Shown: positions 44,446 to 54,635, counted from the stretch's first letter. The stretch: DNA of 64,000 nt from Paenibacillus sp. Soil522 (GCF_001428245.1 NZ_LMRV01000066.1:124001-188000), one strand, 5' to 3'. Translations and numbers: made by a program. Notes: a model not told the origin generated them from the letters alone.

Positions 44446-46527
44446 TCAGACGCCGAACTTGTCCGCCAGCATATAGGCCAGTTCATCGTCCGAAAGAGGA
44501 TTGCGGTGCGTGTTCTCCAAATAAATATGTTTCTCCGTTTCCGGCATCAGAAACTGCTTGTACCACGCGAAGAAATCGGGGCTGTCGCCGTGCATTCGCA
44601 GCCAGCGGCGAAGCGTGTCCATATTTTTAACCGTGCTATCGATATTCGTCAGCCAGTCCGCACGGAAGAAATGAGCCCACTTCCCATGCTCGGCTTCTTG
44701 CAGCGCGATCCGGCCCTTCTCATAGCTCCACATCGCCTGCGAAGCATAAACAAACGCCAGCGGATAGTTGTCTTCCCGGTAAGCGGAGTATGATTTGCCC
44801 AATGCCTCAAACCCCTCGCAGCCGGACAAATGCAGCTCTACGTGCATCAGCAAATGATCCTTCAGCCGAAGCCGATCCGCTTCCGCCAGGTCCGGAAGCA
44901 GCCGTTCGATCCGCTCCTTCAGCTCGCGCCACCCCTGGACGGCATCAGCGCACATCCGGCGTAAGCACTCGACTTGCTCCGGAAAATCGACGCCTCCCGT
45001 CACCCAAAACAAGCGGCGATCCGGATGTTCCGATCTTCCCTGCAGCCAGTGTCCGACGATTTGACGGGCCGGATGGTGATAGAACTCGTCCCCCGCCCGG
45101 TCGTCTTCGTTCGGGCCATACGGAATCGTCCGACGTGCATAGTCGCGAAACATCTCGGCGATTTCCGGAGAACCTGAAGGGAACATCCGGCGGACGAACG
45201 ACCCAAGATGCTCTTCCGTATCCGCCTCCCCCCGCGTCCACAGCTCCCGTATCAAGTCCAGCGTATAGACGTGCGGCCGGATGTTGCCGCTATTCACGAG
45301 CACGTAATCCTTCGCGCGAGCCCGAAATGATTTCATTACCTCATCTCTGATCAACTCCGCTGAAGCCGGAAATAACGACAAATGATTGGAGGCCTGAAGA
45401 TCGTGAAACGTCACGTGATAATAGATTCCGTGCCTGCCTTCGTCTTGCGGTTCGGGCAAAGCCGGCACCCGCAGGTTTTGGTTGCCATGGCGGCGGGACA
45501 CCATCTTGCCGTATCCGTTGTCCGCCCAAACCTTGATAATATCTTCCGGAAGAGAAATATGGCCAGCTTTGTACAATTCGGAGATCTCCCCGTACAACGC
45601 GACGCAGCAGTTCGGATCAGCCACCTTGCTGCGAACCATATCGTATTGTTTGCGCACGACGCGGCTGATCATCTCGCCGCGCTTCTCCGGCGTATCGAAC
45701 GAAGGATCGTTCACCCAGAACGGGCTATCGCCCTGGCCGCGGAACGACAGCACCCAAACGATGCTGCGGTCCTTCTGCTTCTCGATCGCTTCTTCCCACA
45801 ATGTCTCGAACAGCTCCGGGTTCTCTTGATAGCTCGCTTTCCTTCCTTCATAGGCTCTCAGAAACATCTCGGCGCCCAGCGGCTCTGCATGGTGGTGAGT
45901 AATCCATAATCCCATCTCTGCGGCCACATCGGCATGCACGCCGTGCCTCGGCAGGTCGGTGCCTGGAATGACCATATTCCCTCCGCAGCGCAGAAGCGCT
46001 TCAAAGACCGGCTGCCATACCTCGCGGGTCGGCGGGTACTCTTCCTTCCAGCCGATCAGGCACACCTCGTCGTTGACGAACCAGCCGCGGAACCGGACGA
46101 ACGGTTCCGGCGAATCGTAATCGCCCTCCGGAAGCTCGACGCGGCTTCGCCGCTCGGGAGGAAGGTCCGCCCAGAACCAGAACGGATCGACGCCGAGGTG
46201 CTTTCCGCTGTATTCGAGCATGCCGTAGACCAGACCAAGATCGTCGCCCGCAGCAATATGAAGCTCCGTTTTGCCGCCGTACTTGACGAAGCGGAAGCAA
46301 AACGCCTCCGGCCTGTCCGGGCACCGGTCTTCGGGCTTCGCATATCGGATGACCACGTCGGCCGGCTCATCCTCCGCTGAGATGAGCCTTGGAACAGCAC
46401 CAAGAACCTGTTCATGGTCCCGCTGCACCATTTCCCAAGCATGGCGGACAGGTGAAGCTGGATTCTTCGGAATGCGGTAAGTCGTATTGCGGTCAATGAT
46501 AAGCGCCAACTTAAATTTCCTCCCCAT
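44446..46527 (-). CDS. GH115 family alpha-glucuronidase
   Basis: A 693-residue protein with GH115 landmarks: IAAGDDLGLVYGMLEYSGKH, LGVDPFWFWADLPPERR, FRGWFVNDEVCLIGW, NMVIPGTDLPRHGVHADVAA and WITHHHAEPLGAEMF. GH115 enzymes remove 4-O-methyl-glucuronate or glucuronate side groups from xylan; some act on arabinogalactan. No signal peptide. The coding sequence is clearly more GC-rich than its neighbours, with third positions mostly G or C, suggesting separate acquisition. Confidence 0.88.
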   Translation of the reverse strand: MGRKFKLALIIDRNTTYRIPKNPASPVRHAWEMVQRDHEQVLGAVPRLISAEDEPADVVIRYAKPEDRCPDRPEAFCFRFVKYGGKTELHIAAGDDLGLVYGMLEYSGKHLGVDPFWFWADLPPERRSRVELPEGDYDSPEPFVRFRGWFVNDEVCLIGWKEEYPPTREVWQPVFEALLRCGGNMVIPGTDLPRHGVHADVAAEMGLWITHHHAEPLGAEMFLRAYEGRKASYQENPELFETLWEEAIEKQKDRSIVWVLSFRGQGDSPFWVNDPSFDTPEKRGEMISRVVRKQYDMVRSKVADPNCCVALYGEISELYKAGHISLPEDIIKVWADNGYGKMVSRRHGNQNLRVPALPEPQDEGRHGIYYHVTFHDLQASNHLSLFPASAELIRDEVMKSFRARAKDYVLVNSGNIRPHVYTLDLIRELWTRGEADTEEHLGSFVRRMFPSGSPEIAEMFRDYARRTIPYGPNEDDRAGDEFYHHPARQIVGHWLQGRSEHPDRRLFWVTGGVDFPEQVECLRRMCADAVQGWRELKERIERLLPDLAEADRLRLKDHLLMHVELHLSGCEGFEALGKSYSAYREDNYPLAFVYASQAMWSYEKGRIALQEAEHGKWAHFFRADWLTNIDSTVKNMDTLRRWLRMHGDSPDFFAWYKQFLMPETEKHIYLENTHRNPLSDDELAYMLADKFGV

Positions 46528-46536
46528 ACATGAAGC

Positions 46537-46600
46537 CGTCAGCCCTTCAACGAACCGAGCAGCATACCGTTATTGAAAAGCTTCTGAAAACCGTACTGAC
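46537..46600 (-). pseudogene. C-terminal scrap of a sugar ABC permease
   Basis: The minus strand reads CQYGFQKLFNNGMLLGSLKG then stop. That is the conserved end of MalG-type permeases, equivalent to QKYFNKGMFIGSLKG of the intact gene at 47943. Only about 20 codons remain between GH115 and GH43. Confidence 0.75.
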
Positions 46601-46608
46601 ACAACCAT

Positions 46609-47880
46609 TCAAGTGCAGACTTTAACACTTTCAAGTGTTACGAAGTAATCATTACTGCCGAATTGCGTGCCGTCTTTTTTATACCAGACCCCATTTTCGC
46701 CCATTACTCCGACTTTCAGCGTATAACTTCCATGTGAAAGTTTCGGTGAAACGTATTTCATATTGGAATCCGGTACCAAACTGTAAAAATCAATAATTGC
46801 GCGATGAATAAATTCGCCTGTGTCATCATAGATGGAAAACTCCGCATAGCCGCCATGACAATCACTTAGACCGTAAACAATAATTTGTGATCCTTCAAAG
46901 GCATAACATACTGAATCTCCTCGTTGATTTGAACGAAATGGCAAAGGTTTATCCTTTCCTTCAAGAAAAACCTGGGAAATCGAATCACTCGCCCATACCG
47001 GCCAATACTCAGGAATGGAACATGTATCTTCTTTAACTACTGTGATGGGCAACCAAACCTGTGTGGCACTTGAAGCTTGACGAGGAAATGACCAACGATC
47101 CCCCATATAGATCGGTATTGTTTTCCCATCTGCTTCTAATGAAAAGACAAAGGAACACTGAGAGTTATAGGTTAAACTGCCTTTCGGACAAAATAACCCT
47201 TGTTCTTTCCAAGGTCCATGTAAGTTGTTCGAAACGAAATAATAGTTGTCATTTCTTTCCCAACTCGTTTTATTGGAGAACATCATAAAATAGTTGTCCC
47301 CGCGGCGGAACATTGCCGGTGATTCACCGCCAGGCGCAATATTTTCCGCAACCTTTTCCACTGCGGTCAGATAGTCATCGCTTAACCGATAAATGTCGCC
47401 CTCGTGAAGCAATAAATAAGCTGTTCCATTCTCGTCAACGAAGGTACCCATATCCCACATTCTAATGGGCTTCCCTTCGAACAGCAGCGGTCCTTGAAAT
47501 GTGAATGTACCATCTATCGAATCGCATGTTGCAAGACCTATGCACGGATCCGTGTATTTCAAATTATCCGTGTGCATCAACATGACAAAGGTGCCGGTTT
47601 TATGATTCTTTAATACCTTTACCCGTTCTCCAATTCGATCAGGTCCAAGAAGCCCTTGTTCCTGCGGCGGCAATGCCAAGCCTTCAAAATGCCAATCCGA
47701 CAGGTTATAAGAGGAATAACACGAAAAACCCACAAACTTATTAACATTGTTCGTTTTGTATTCTCCAAAAAGATAGTATTTATCTCCTTCCTTTAACACA
47801 CAAGCACCGTGTGCATTGACCGTCTCCCCATTTTGATCAAACCACGGTACCCCGTTGAAAATATAAGCTTTATTCATCAT
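46609..47880 (-). CDS. GH43 family protein (galactan/arabinan-type subfamily)
   Basis: About 423 residues from the ATG at 47880, with GAGGAT eight bases upstream; the frame to 47919 lacks a site. The propeller starts NAHGACVLKEGDKYYLFGEY and includes WDMGTFVDENGTAYLLLHEG and GGESPAMFRRGDNYFMMFSN. This resembles the GH43 subfamilies that include exo-beta-1,3-galactanases. The last 90 residues form a beta-sandwich. No signal peptide. It is 62 bases downstream of the ABC permease gene and probably belongs to that operon. Confidence 0.8.
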   Translation of the reverse strand: MMNKAYIFNGVPWFDQNGETVNAHGACVLKEGDKYYLFGEYKTNNVNKFVGFSCYSSYNLSDWHFEGLALPPQEQGLLGPDRIGERVKVLKNHKTGTFVMLMHTDNLKYTDPCIGLATCDSIDGTFTFQGPLLFEGKPIRMWDMGTFVDENGTAYLLLHEGDIYRLSDDYLTAVEKVAENIAPGGESPAMFRRGDNYFMMFSNKTSWERNDNYYFVSNNLHGPWKEQGLFCPKGSLTYNSQCSFVFSLEADGKTIPIYMGDRWSFPRQASSATQVWLPITVVKEDTCSIPEYWPVWASDSISQVFLEGKDKPLPFRSNQRGDSVCYAFEGSQIIVYGLSDCHGGYAEFSIYDDTGEFIHRAIIDFYSLVPDSNMKYVSPKLSHGSYTLKVGVMGENGVWYKKDGTQFGSNDYFVTLESVKVCT

Positions 47881-47942
47881 GATTTTATCCTCATCCCTGC
47901 TCAATTCTCGTATAGACATTACGAGTAAATCCGAATGACGGT

Positions 47943-48809
47943 TTATCCCTTAAGCGATCCGATGAACATGCCTTTATTGAAATACTTCTGCAGGAACGGA
48001 TAAATGACCAGCAATGGCAATGCCGTAATCAGGATCGCCGCCATACGTGCCGCCGGGGTGTACGTAAATAGCATATCGGCGAGTTGACCGATTTTTTCAT
48101 CCTCAAGGATTAACATCTGTCTTAAAAATACTTGCAGCGGCCACTTCGAACTGTCGTTCAAATAGATCACAGCCGAAAAATAGGTATTCCAGTTTCCCAC
48201 AATACCAAACAAGGTAAACGTGGCAATCACAGGCTTAGACAAAGGGAGGATGAGGGTTGCAAACAATCTCCACTCCCCGCATCCGTCGATCCTTGCAGAT
48301 TCCTTAAGTTCATAAGGAAGCGATATGAAGAAGCCGCGTATGACGATTACGCTAAACGCACTTACGGCTCCCGGCAACCAAAGCGCCCAATAAGTATCGA
48401 CAAGTTTAAGCTCGGATACGACCAGGTAAGTTGGGATGAGACCGCCGGAGAATAGCATCGTAAACAGAATCAAAAAATTAATCACCGATCGACCTTTGAG
48501 CCAGCGTTCCGACAATCCATATGCCAGCAAAGAAGTCAACGTCATACTGATGATGGTTCCGAAGAAGGTAATGATGACTGAGCTCTTGAACGCGCTGACG
48601 AAACTGGGGTTGTACAGCAAATATTGATAGGCTTCGAGCGTCCAGGAGCTTGGGAGGAGGAAGAAGCCTCGCGTGTAATAGTCCCCCTCCGGCGCAAACG
48701 AAGTTGACACGACATAGAACAATGGAAACAGGATCAACAGCGTGAAGACGATCAAGAAGGCGTATACTAAGACCGTATAAACCTGGTCGCCCTTCGACAT
48801 TAGTTTCAT
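47943..48809 (-). CDS. Carbohydrate ABC transporter permease, MalG/LplC type
   Basis: A 288-residue six-helix protein. The EAA loop contacting the ATPase is ELKESARIDGCGEWRLFATLILP, and the protein ends FLQKYFNKGMFIGSLKG, typical of LplC/YtcP-type permeases. It is the second membrane subunit of the oligosaccharide importer. No ATPase is in the window, so a shared MsmX-like ATPase elsewhere is expected. It starts two bases after the preceding permease stop. Confidence 0.93.
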   Translation of the reverse strand: MKLMSKGDQVYTVLVYAFLIVFTLLILFPLFYVVSTSFAPEGDYYTRGFFLLPSSWTLEAYQYLLYNPSFVSAFKSSVIITFFGTIISMTLTSLLAYGLSERWLKGRSVINFLILFTMLFSGGLIPTYLVVSELKLVDTYWALWLPGAVSAFSVIVIRGFFISLPYELKESARIDGCGEWRLFATLILPLSKPVIATFTLFGIVGNWNTYFSAVIYLNDSSKWPLQVFLRQMLILEDEKIGQLADMLFTYTPAARMAAILITALPLLVIYPFLQKYFNKGMFIGSLKG

Positions 48810-48811
48810 TA

Positions 48812-49771
48812 TTAGTAGACTCCCTCCTCTCCGAACCGCTTGGCGATCTTATTGGCTGCGACAATCATCACGAGTCCAACGACGGATTTAAATAATCCGA
48901 CCGCGGTCGAGTAGCTAAAGTCACCCTGCACGAGACCTATGCGGTACACAAACGTTTCGAATACGTCCGACACTTGGAGGTTCAACGGATTTTGCAGTAA
49001 GAATATATGCTCGAAGCCAACATCGATAAAATTACCGAGCCGCAAAATAAACATAATCACAATGACTGTTTTGAGCGACGGCAAAGTAATATGCCACATC
49101 TGACGCAGCCTGCTGGCGCCGTCCACCTTCGCGGCCTCATACAATGCCGGATCGATCGAGGCAATCGCCGCCAAATAGATAATCGCGCCCCAACCGGCCC
49201 CTTGCCAAATATTATGGAATAACCAAATGGAGCGGAAACTCCCCGCATTTGAGAAAAAATTAATACTTTCAAACCCTAAAGCATTGAGGATCTCGTTCAC
49301 TCCGCCATCCTGTGTACGGAGAAACAACATCGTGATCCCGACGATAACGACCCAGGATAAAAAATGCGGCGCATATAATATCGTTTGAATCGAGTTCTTA
49401 AAATGTTTGCTGCTCACTTCATTGAGAAAAAGCGCAACCATGATTGTAAACGGGAATGCGATGAACGTATCCAGCATATTCAGGAACAATGTGTTTTTTA
49501 ACAAAAGCAAGAAGTCGTGTTCCGAAAAGAGGCGGACGAAATTTTCGAGCCCGATCCACTCGCTCTTCCAGACGCCTCGGAACGGCGAATAGTTCTTAAA
49601 TGCGATGAACACACCGAACATCGGCACGTATTTAAAAACGAGGAAAACCAACAACCCCGGGAAGATCATCAAATAAAACGGGAAAGCGCGCTTCAGATAA
49701 TCCTTTCTTTTATTCGCTAAAGGTATCCTTTCGGATCCAACAGACTCCGCAAGTCTAGCGGATTGATTCAT
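48812..49771 (-). CDS. Carbohydrate ABC transporter permease, MalF/LplB type
   Basis: About 319 residues from the ATG at 49771; the frame to 49807 lacks a good site. Six helices, with the LplB/YtcQ-system start FPFYLMIFPGLLVFLVFKYV and PMFGVFIAFKNYSPFRGVW, and the EAA loop EAAKVDGASRLRQMWHITLP. It pairs with the next permease and the upstream binding protein. A truncated copy of its sequence lies at 54636-54857. Confidence 0.93.
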   Translation of the reverse strand: MNQSARLAESVGSERIPLANKRKDYLKRAFPFYLMIFPGLLVFLVFKYVPMFGVFIAFKNYSPFRGVWKSEWIGLENFVRLFSEHDFLLLLKNTLFLNMLDTFIAFPFTIMVALFLNEVSSKHFKNSIQTILYAPHFLSWVVIVGITMLFLRTQDGGVNEILNALGFESINFFSNAGSFRSIWLFHNIWQGAGWGAIIYLAAIASIDPALYEAAKVDGASRLRQMWHITLPSLKTVIVIMFILRLGNFIDVGFEHIFLLQNPLNLQVSDVFETFVYRIGLVQGDFSYSTAVGLFKSVVGLVMIVAANKIAKRFGEEGVY

Positions 49772-49872
49772 GATCTCCAAGCTCCCTTCTACTGTGTCGC
49801 AACACAAGCGCCAAGATTAGAACAGGCCGCAAGTAAGGATGCGGCCTGTTAAAACCAACCTCGTGAGAGACG

Positions 49873-51411
49873 TTATTTCTTGGCTGCTTCGTTGATTTCT
49901 TTTATAATTTGCTCACCGCCGCCTGCAAGCCAGTCCTTGGAAGCCTGTTCGATATATTCGACTGGCTTGTCGCCAACAATAATCTGTGTAACCGCTTGTT
50001 CGAACTTGGTGTCCAAAGCAGCCCATTTATCCTTATACGCTTCCGAGTAGAATGTGAATCCAAACGCTGGATCCTCCCAGATATATTTCTTTGCGATTTC
50101 CTCATAGGCATTATGACGGTCGATATCTTCCTGTTCCGACCAGAGGTAGACAATGAAATCAGTGCCAGGGCGTTTAAACAGGTTGCTGTTCAAATAGCGC
50201 GGATGGTTGTTTTCCCACTGCTCAGTAACTTGATAGGTGCCGTCGGCATTCTTCGTGTAGTCGATGCCTTCAATGCCATTCTTCATGATCGAACTGCCTT
50301 CATCGGTGACCCACCAATCGAAAATTTGCAAAATCCGATCGATCTTCTCATCATCCGCCTTCGCGTTAATGACCACCTTTAGCGTGCCCGTCTTTTCGGC
50401 AGTGTTTCCTCGGACACCCGTCGGTCCGACAGGCGGAGCCATTGGCACGAGCTCCGGATTCAGGCCCGGGTTGGCCTTCTTTATATCCTCTTGGAGGATA
50501 TGGTAGGCGTTATGATAGTGGAACAGCCCTAACTTGTTGCCTTTCTTCATTTCATCAACTTCATTCCCTTTGCGAATCACAAAGTCTTGGTCCAGTACTT
50601 TTTCGTCGTAAGCCTTCTTCATGAAGGCAAGAAAAGCCTTATACTCTTCTACTTGCGTATGACGCGGGATCAGCTTTCCGTCTTTCTCCATCCAATCACT
50701 TGCAATGCCGAACGCATTCCGGACCTGCGGGGTCGGAACCATGCCGATCGTGTCACCGTTAACGCCGTTTTGGTCGGGGTCCTGCGTCGCAAACGCCTTA
50801 GCGATTTCATAGAAATTGTCGACCGTAAACTCATCTTCAGTGGGAAGCGGTATGCCAAGGTTATCCAACCAATCCTTGCGAATTTGTACCGTGTCCCGCG
50901 CTATCCAGGAGATACTCGGTATCCCGTATAGCTTCCCTTCCGGATTCAGCAGCTTCATCGCTTCGCTATCGAGCGGGAATACCTTATTCAGATTCGGGTA
51001 TTTCGCCCATACTCCGCTCAAATCTGCGAATGCGCCTTCGGATGACCAATTCAGAAATTCGGCTTCGGAGGATCTGTAAATGTCCGGAAGATCGCCGGAG
51101 GCTGCCATAACCTTAAACTTTTCATTATATTCTGGTCCGTTAATGAGCTGCAGCTTGATGTCGACATTGAATTTCTCGTTCAAATACTTGATGGTCGCAT
51201 GATCATCCGTCCATTTCCCGCCGCTCCAATACTGTGTAGCGATCGTAATCGGAATCTTCTTTTCATTTTTTACCGGTTCCGACGCTGGGGCTTCCCCCGT
51301 GTTTGTCGACGTGTTTTCCTTCGCTGCATTTCCGCCGCTGTTGCCGGCCGAACAACCGACAACCAGGCTGAGAGACAGTAACAACAATGTAACCACTTTC
51401 AAAAACTTCAT
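49873..51411 (-). CDS. Extracellular solute-binding lipoprotein (LipO/YtcQ type)
   Basis: A 512-residue lipoprotein with signal MKFLKVVTLLLLSLSLVVGC and a Ser/Asn/Glu linker. Family 1 binding-protein features include TIKYLNEKFNVDIKL, DIYRSSEAEFLNWSSEG, IRKDWLDNLGIPLPTEDEF and AFGIASDWM. It captures oligosaccharides for the two downstream permeases. It lies just downstream of the sensor kinase and response regulator genes, the usual Paenibacillus sugar-operon order. Confidence 0.93.
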   Translation of the reverse strand: MKFLKVVTLLLLSLSLVVGCSAGNSGGNAAKENTSTNTGEAPASEPVKNEKKIPITIATQYWSGGKWTDDHATIKYLNEKFNVDIKLQLINGPEYNEKFKVMAASGDLPDIYRSSEAEFLNWSSEGAFADLSGVWAKYPNLNKVFPLDSEAMKLLNPEGKLYGIPSISWIARDTVQIRKDWLDNLGIPLPTEDEFTVDNFYEIAKAFATQDPDQNGVNGDTIGMVPTPQVRNAFGIASDWMEKDGKLIPRHTQVEEYKAFLAFMKKAYDEKVLDQDFVIRKGNEVDEMKKGNKLGLFHYHNAYHILQEDIKKANPGLNPELVPMAPPVGPTGVRGNTAEKTGTLKVVINAKADDEKIDRILQIFDWWVTDEGSSIMKNGIEGIDYTKNADGTYQVTEQWENNHPRYLNSNLFKRPGTDFIVYLWSEQEDIDRHNAYEEIAKKYIWEDPAFGFTFYSEAYKDKWAALDTKFEQAVTQIIVGDKPVEYIEQASKDWLAGGGEQIIKEINEAAKK

Positions 51412-51489
51412 TGTAACACTCCCCTTATGGTTTGTTTTGTTTACATTGTTAATTATAGATCCTTCTCATACCTCTAAAATTGTACAATC

Positions 51490-53325
51490 TCACGAAATGT
51501 TATCCTTTCTTACGAACGGAATCCTTACCGAAATGACGGTCCCCTGATTCGGGAAGGAATGGATATTGACTCCGTAGTCTTTGCCGTAATAAAGCACCAA
51601 CCGATTGTGCACGTTCGTAAGCCCGAGTGAGTCATACGCTTTCACTCCATGATTAGGCTGTTCGGTGATCATCATCAGCCGTTCTTTCAAGTTTTGCAGA
51701 ATCATGGCATCGATTCCGGATCCATTGTCAGCAATCTCAATAATCAAGTCATTTCCTTCCGGATACGCGCTGACCATCACAGCGGCCTTCCCATTACGGG
51801 GCTCAACCGCATATTTCACGGCATTCTCGACGATCGGCTGTATAGAAAGCTTGATGATGCGCGCGTGCAAATATTTATCGTCCACATAAACCTTGCTTTG
51901 GAAATGCCGGGTAAAACGAATGTGGATAATCTCGAGGTATCGCTTCAGCTGATCCAATTCCTCTGCAAGACTAATCTCCGACTGCTCCAGCTTTGCCGTA
52001 AACCTGTAAAACGAAGCCAAGTTTTCCGCCATCTTTTCAATCTTGGGGACCCCCTCCAGATAGGCGATACTTTTGATGATATCGAGTGTGTTGTACAAGA
52101 GGTGCGGGTTGATTTGATTTTGCAGCGCGTGAATCGTCGCTTCTTTCTGAAGCAGCTGCGTCTGGACTTCTTTAAGCTCCATTTTGTATACCGTATTTAC
52201 CAGCTCACTCAGCCGTCCGGCCATACGATTGAAGCTTAAACTAAGCAACTGGATCTCGTCGCTCCCCTGAGTGACGGGCGCTCGTACAGTTAAATCGCCG
52301 GTCTGCAGCTTTTCCATCGCTCTTTTCAGCTCAATCATCGGCCTTGTAATACGATTTGCAGCGAACGGTACCGAAATCATAATGAGCAGAATGAGCAAAC
52401 CCATCACGACGACAGCGGATATCTGCGCGATTTGCAGACCAGTGGCCATCTCCCCCAGAGGCACCAACGCAATCGTCTTCCAACCGGTCAGTTCGGAAAT
52501 GCTGTAGGAAACAAGATACTGATTGCCCTGCCATGTCTGAAGAGAGTTTGGCTTGTCCAACGCAAGCCATGAAAGCTCGGTTTCCTTGATTGGGGAAGCA
52601 AGCTTGTCCTCGCCGGGGTGGTATACGATTCTTCCGTCCGGGGATACCATAAGGATGTATCCGGTATCGCCTATCCGCATATTTCCAATTATGTTCTTGA
52701 TTTCGGTCAATCTCATATGCAATACAAGCCGACCCGATAGGGTTGTGTCCTTCACGTCAAAGATTGGAATGGCAACAGCAACGAGCGGAATGGTTCGTCG
52801 GTCCTCGTAGAACGTCGGGAATATTTCCAGTTTTGTATTCAGTGGCCGCCCGTACCACGGAAGTCTTGCCAGCCCGGTATCCGTAGAAGAACCCGATGCC
52901 TGCAAAACTCTCCGATCCTGCGACATGAGATAGATGTTCTCGATCTCGGGATAATTAAACGCAATGTACTTGTTGAGAATTTCTCTAATCATGTAACGAT
53001 TCTCCAGACTCATCGTCGAATCGCCCCTGAGCCAATCCTGAATCAAGCTCGAATTCTCCTGCCGCAGTATGCTTGAATATTGCAGTACTCCAGCGTTCAT
53101 GGCGTATGTGGATCTTGCAATCTGTTGAATATATATTTCCAACTGATGATTCAGACTTACCGTCGTGGTATCGGCGATATTGTAAAAATCCTGCTGCGTC
53201 GCCCGGCTGTAGTAGAAGTTAGAGATGTAGTTCATGGACAATACAGCGATCAATGCGATACTGATAAAGCTGGCGACAATTTTCTGCTTTAAGGACAAAC
53301 GTTGGAACAGCTGCTTCATATTCAT
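51490..53325 (-). CDS. YesM-like sensor histidine kinase
   Basis: A 611-residue protein. N-terminal helix, an extracellular double-Cache-type sensor (about 35-290), second helix (about 300-320), HAMP (ELKRAMEKLQTGDLTVRAPV), the His_kinase block with phosphorylated His in NQINPHLLYNTLDIIKSIAY, and an ATPase domain (VENAVKYAVEPRNG, EIADNGSGID). It senses a sugar or binding-protein state and phosphorylates the adjacent response regulator. Its start overlaps the regulator stop by four bases, so the two are translationally coupled. Its last 100 bases are duplicated at 54950-55053. Confidence 0.95.
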   Translation of the reverse strand: MNMKQLFQRLSLKQKIVASFISIALIAVLSMNYISNFYYSRATQQDFYNIADTTTVSLNHQLEIYIQQIARSTYAMNAGVLQYSSILRQENSSLIQDWLRGDSTMSLENRYMIREILNKYIAFNYPEIENIYLMSQDRRVLQASGSSTDTGLARLPWYGRPLNTKLEIFPTFYEDRRTIPLVAVAIPIFDVKDTTLSGRLVLHMRLTEIKNIIGNMRIGDTGYILMVSPDGRIVYHPGEDKLASPIKETELSWLALDKPNSLQTWQGNQYLVSYSISELTGWKTIALVPLGEMATGLQIAQISAVVVMGLLILLIMISVPFAANRITRPMIELKRAMEKLQTGDLTVRAPVTQGSDEIQLLSLSFNRMAGRLSELVNTVYKMELKEVQTQLLQKEATIHALQNQINPHLLYNTLDIIKSIAYLEGVPKIEKMAENLASFYRFTAKLEQSEISLAEELDQLKRYLEIIHIRFTRHFQSKVYVDDKYLHARIIKLSIQPIVENAVKYAVEPRNGKAAVMVSAYPEGNDLIIEIADNGSGIDAMILQNLKERLMMITEQPNHGVKAYDSLGLTNVHNRLVLYYGKDYGVNIHSFPNQGTVISVRIPFVRKDNIS

Positions 53326-54335
53326 CCCCCCATACTCTTTCGATATTCATTCGGGGACATCCCCGTCACATTTTTAAACACCCGTATAAAATATTGCTGG
53401 GTTGAAAAGCCGACCTTCTCGGCAATCAAGTAAATTTTATCGTCAGAGCTCCGAAGCAATTCCTTCGCCTTCTCAACCCGTACCTGGTTAATATAAGCAA
53501 TGAGTGACTCTCCGGTATACCTCTTAAACAGCGAACCGAAATGGGAGATGCTTACATTCGTATACTCCGCCATTTGTGTCAGTGTAAGATCGTCCTGGTA
53601 ATGGGCATGAATGAAATCGCATGCCGATTTAATGATGTGTTTGAATTCCTTTTTATTGCGTTCCGGGTGAAGAAACCAGGATTCCGCCAATTTGCCCAGA
53701 TGCTGTCGAATTTCCGGATCTGGAACCCCGCTAAAGTGGGACATCAAGGAATGCTCCGCTTCGATGCTGGTCAACAAGGAGCTGATCTTTGACTCCACAA
53801 TCCGAAGCAAGCTCAAGTAAGCGCCGTAGTTCACATGTTTGATCGTTCGGATATTGTCAACAAGCTGATACAGGCATTTCATGCCCCCTGCCGGGTCAAT
53901 ATCGTTGATCGTATCGAAAAACGTTTGGATTTTAATCAAGTAATGGTTCATTTTCTCGATTTCCGTCAATTTCCCCATCACTTCGAACAGAGCGTCCTGA
54001 AGTTCTTCCCGTTTTACAGGCTTAAGCAGATATTTATTGACGCCGTAACTGATTGCTTTTTGCGCATATTGAAAATTTTCATATCCGCTGATGATAATGA
54101 CCGCCATTGGAATCTTATTCTCCGAAATGTTCCGAACCAGTTCCAATCCGTCCATCTCCGGCATCATAATATCCGTGATCAATACAGTCGGCCACAATTG
54201 CTGAATCATGTGCCAAGCTTCCATGCCGTTCGTAGCGTCGCCCACGACTTTAATATCATGGCCGAAATCCACTACCATCTCTACAATGGCCGCTCTGATC
54301 CAAGGCTCGTCTTCTGCTACCAATACCTTAAGCAT
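53322..54335 (-). CDS. YesN-like response regulator with AraC DNA-binding domain
   Basis: A 337-residue protein. REC domain (1-120) with phosphoacceptor Asp in LITDIMMPEMDGLEL and Lys in YLLKPVKREEL. C-terminal double AraC HTH (LTLTQMAEYTNVSISHFGSL, YLIAEKVGFSTQQYFIRVFK). The linker (about 130-235) is shorter than in many YesN proteins, lacking the GGDEF-like part seen in the gene at base 1. It probably activates the binding-protein/permease operon in response to YesM. Confidence 0.94.
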   Translation of the reverse strand: MLKVLVAEDEPWIRAAIVEMVVDFGHDIKVVGDATNGMEAWHMIQQLWPTVLITDIMMPEMDGLELVRNISENKIPMAVIIISGYENFQYAQKAISYGVNKYLLKPVKREELQDALFEVMGKLTEIEKMNHYLIKIQTFFDTINDIDPAGGMKCLYQLVDNIRTIKHVNYGAYLSLLRIVESKISSLLTSIEAEHSLMSHFSGVPDPEIRQHLGKLAESWFLHPERNKKEFKHIIKSACDFIHAHYQDDLTLTQMAEYTNVSISHFGSLFKRYTGESLIAYINQVRVEKAKELLRSSDDKIYLIAEKVGFSTQQYFIRVFKNVTGMSPNEYRKSMGG

Positions 54336-54485
54336 TTTGAACCTCCCGCATCATTCGGCATAATTTCTAAAAAGTATAGCCAAACATCTGTCACAGTATT
54401 TATTTTCGTTTTGTGGTAGGTTTTACAAAAAAAGACCCTTGCGACAGGAATCTACAAGAAAATGGGCAATAAACACCTATTCTCT

Positions 54486-54515
54486 CATAAATTCCGTCAC
54501 TAGGGCATCATACTC
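54486..54515. repeat. 30-bp exact repeat of 42879-42908
   Basis: Starts CATAAATTCCGTCACTAGGG and ends in ATACTC. Identical in the two positions and in the same orientation. It is followed at 54520 by the 15-mer GTTGACTCCTCAACC, also found at 25066. Confidence 0.9.
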
Positions 54516-54539
54516 CAGAGTTGACTCCTCAACCCAACA

Positions 54540-54635
54540 ATAGCGCATCCGATCAATATTTCAGACTCAAACCATTATTCAATTATATTGAACAAAACTT
54601 TGACAAGCCGCTCACTCTGGAGGCTATGACTGATG
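54540..54635 (+). pseudogene. AraC-family DNA-binding domain scrap
   Basis: The plus strand reads SDQYFRLKPLFNYIEQNFDK then PLTLEAMTDV, the start of an AraC HTH domain. It is cut at about 54635, where sequence of the opposite strand (permease) begins. Confidence 0.65.

Noticed and set aside
54371-54480. Promoter of the two-component/ABC operon
   Set aside because: AT-rich sequence is present upstream of 54335, but no pair of boxes at proper spacing could be supported.
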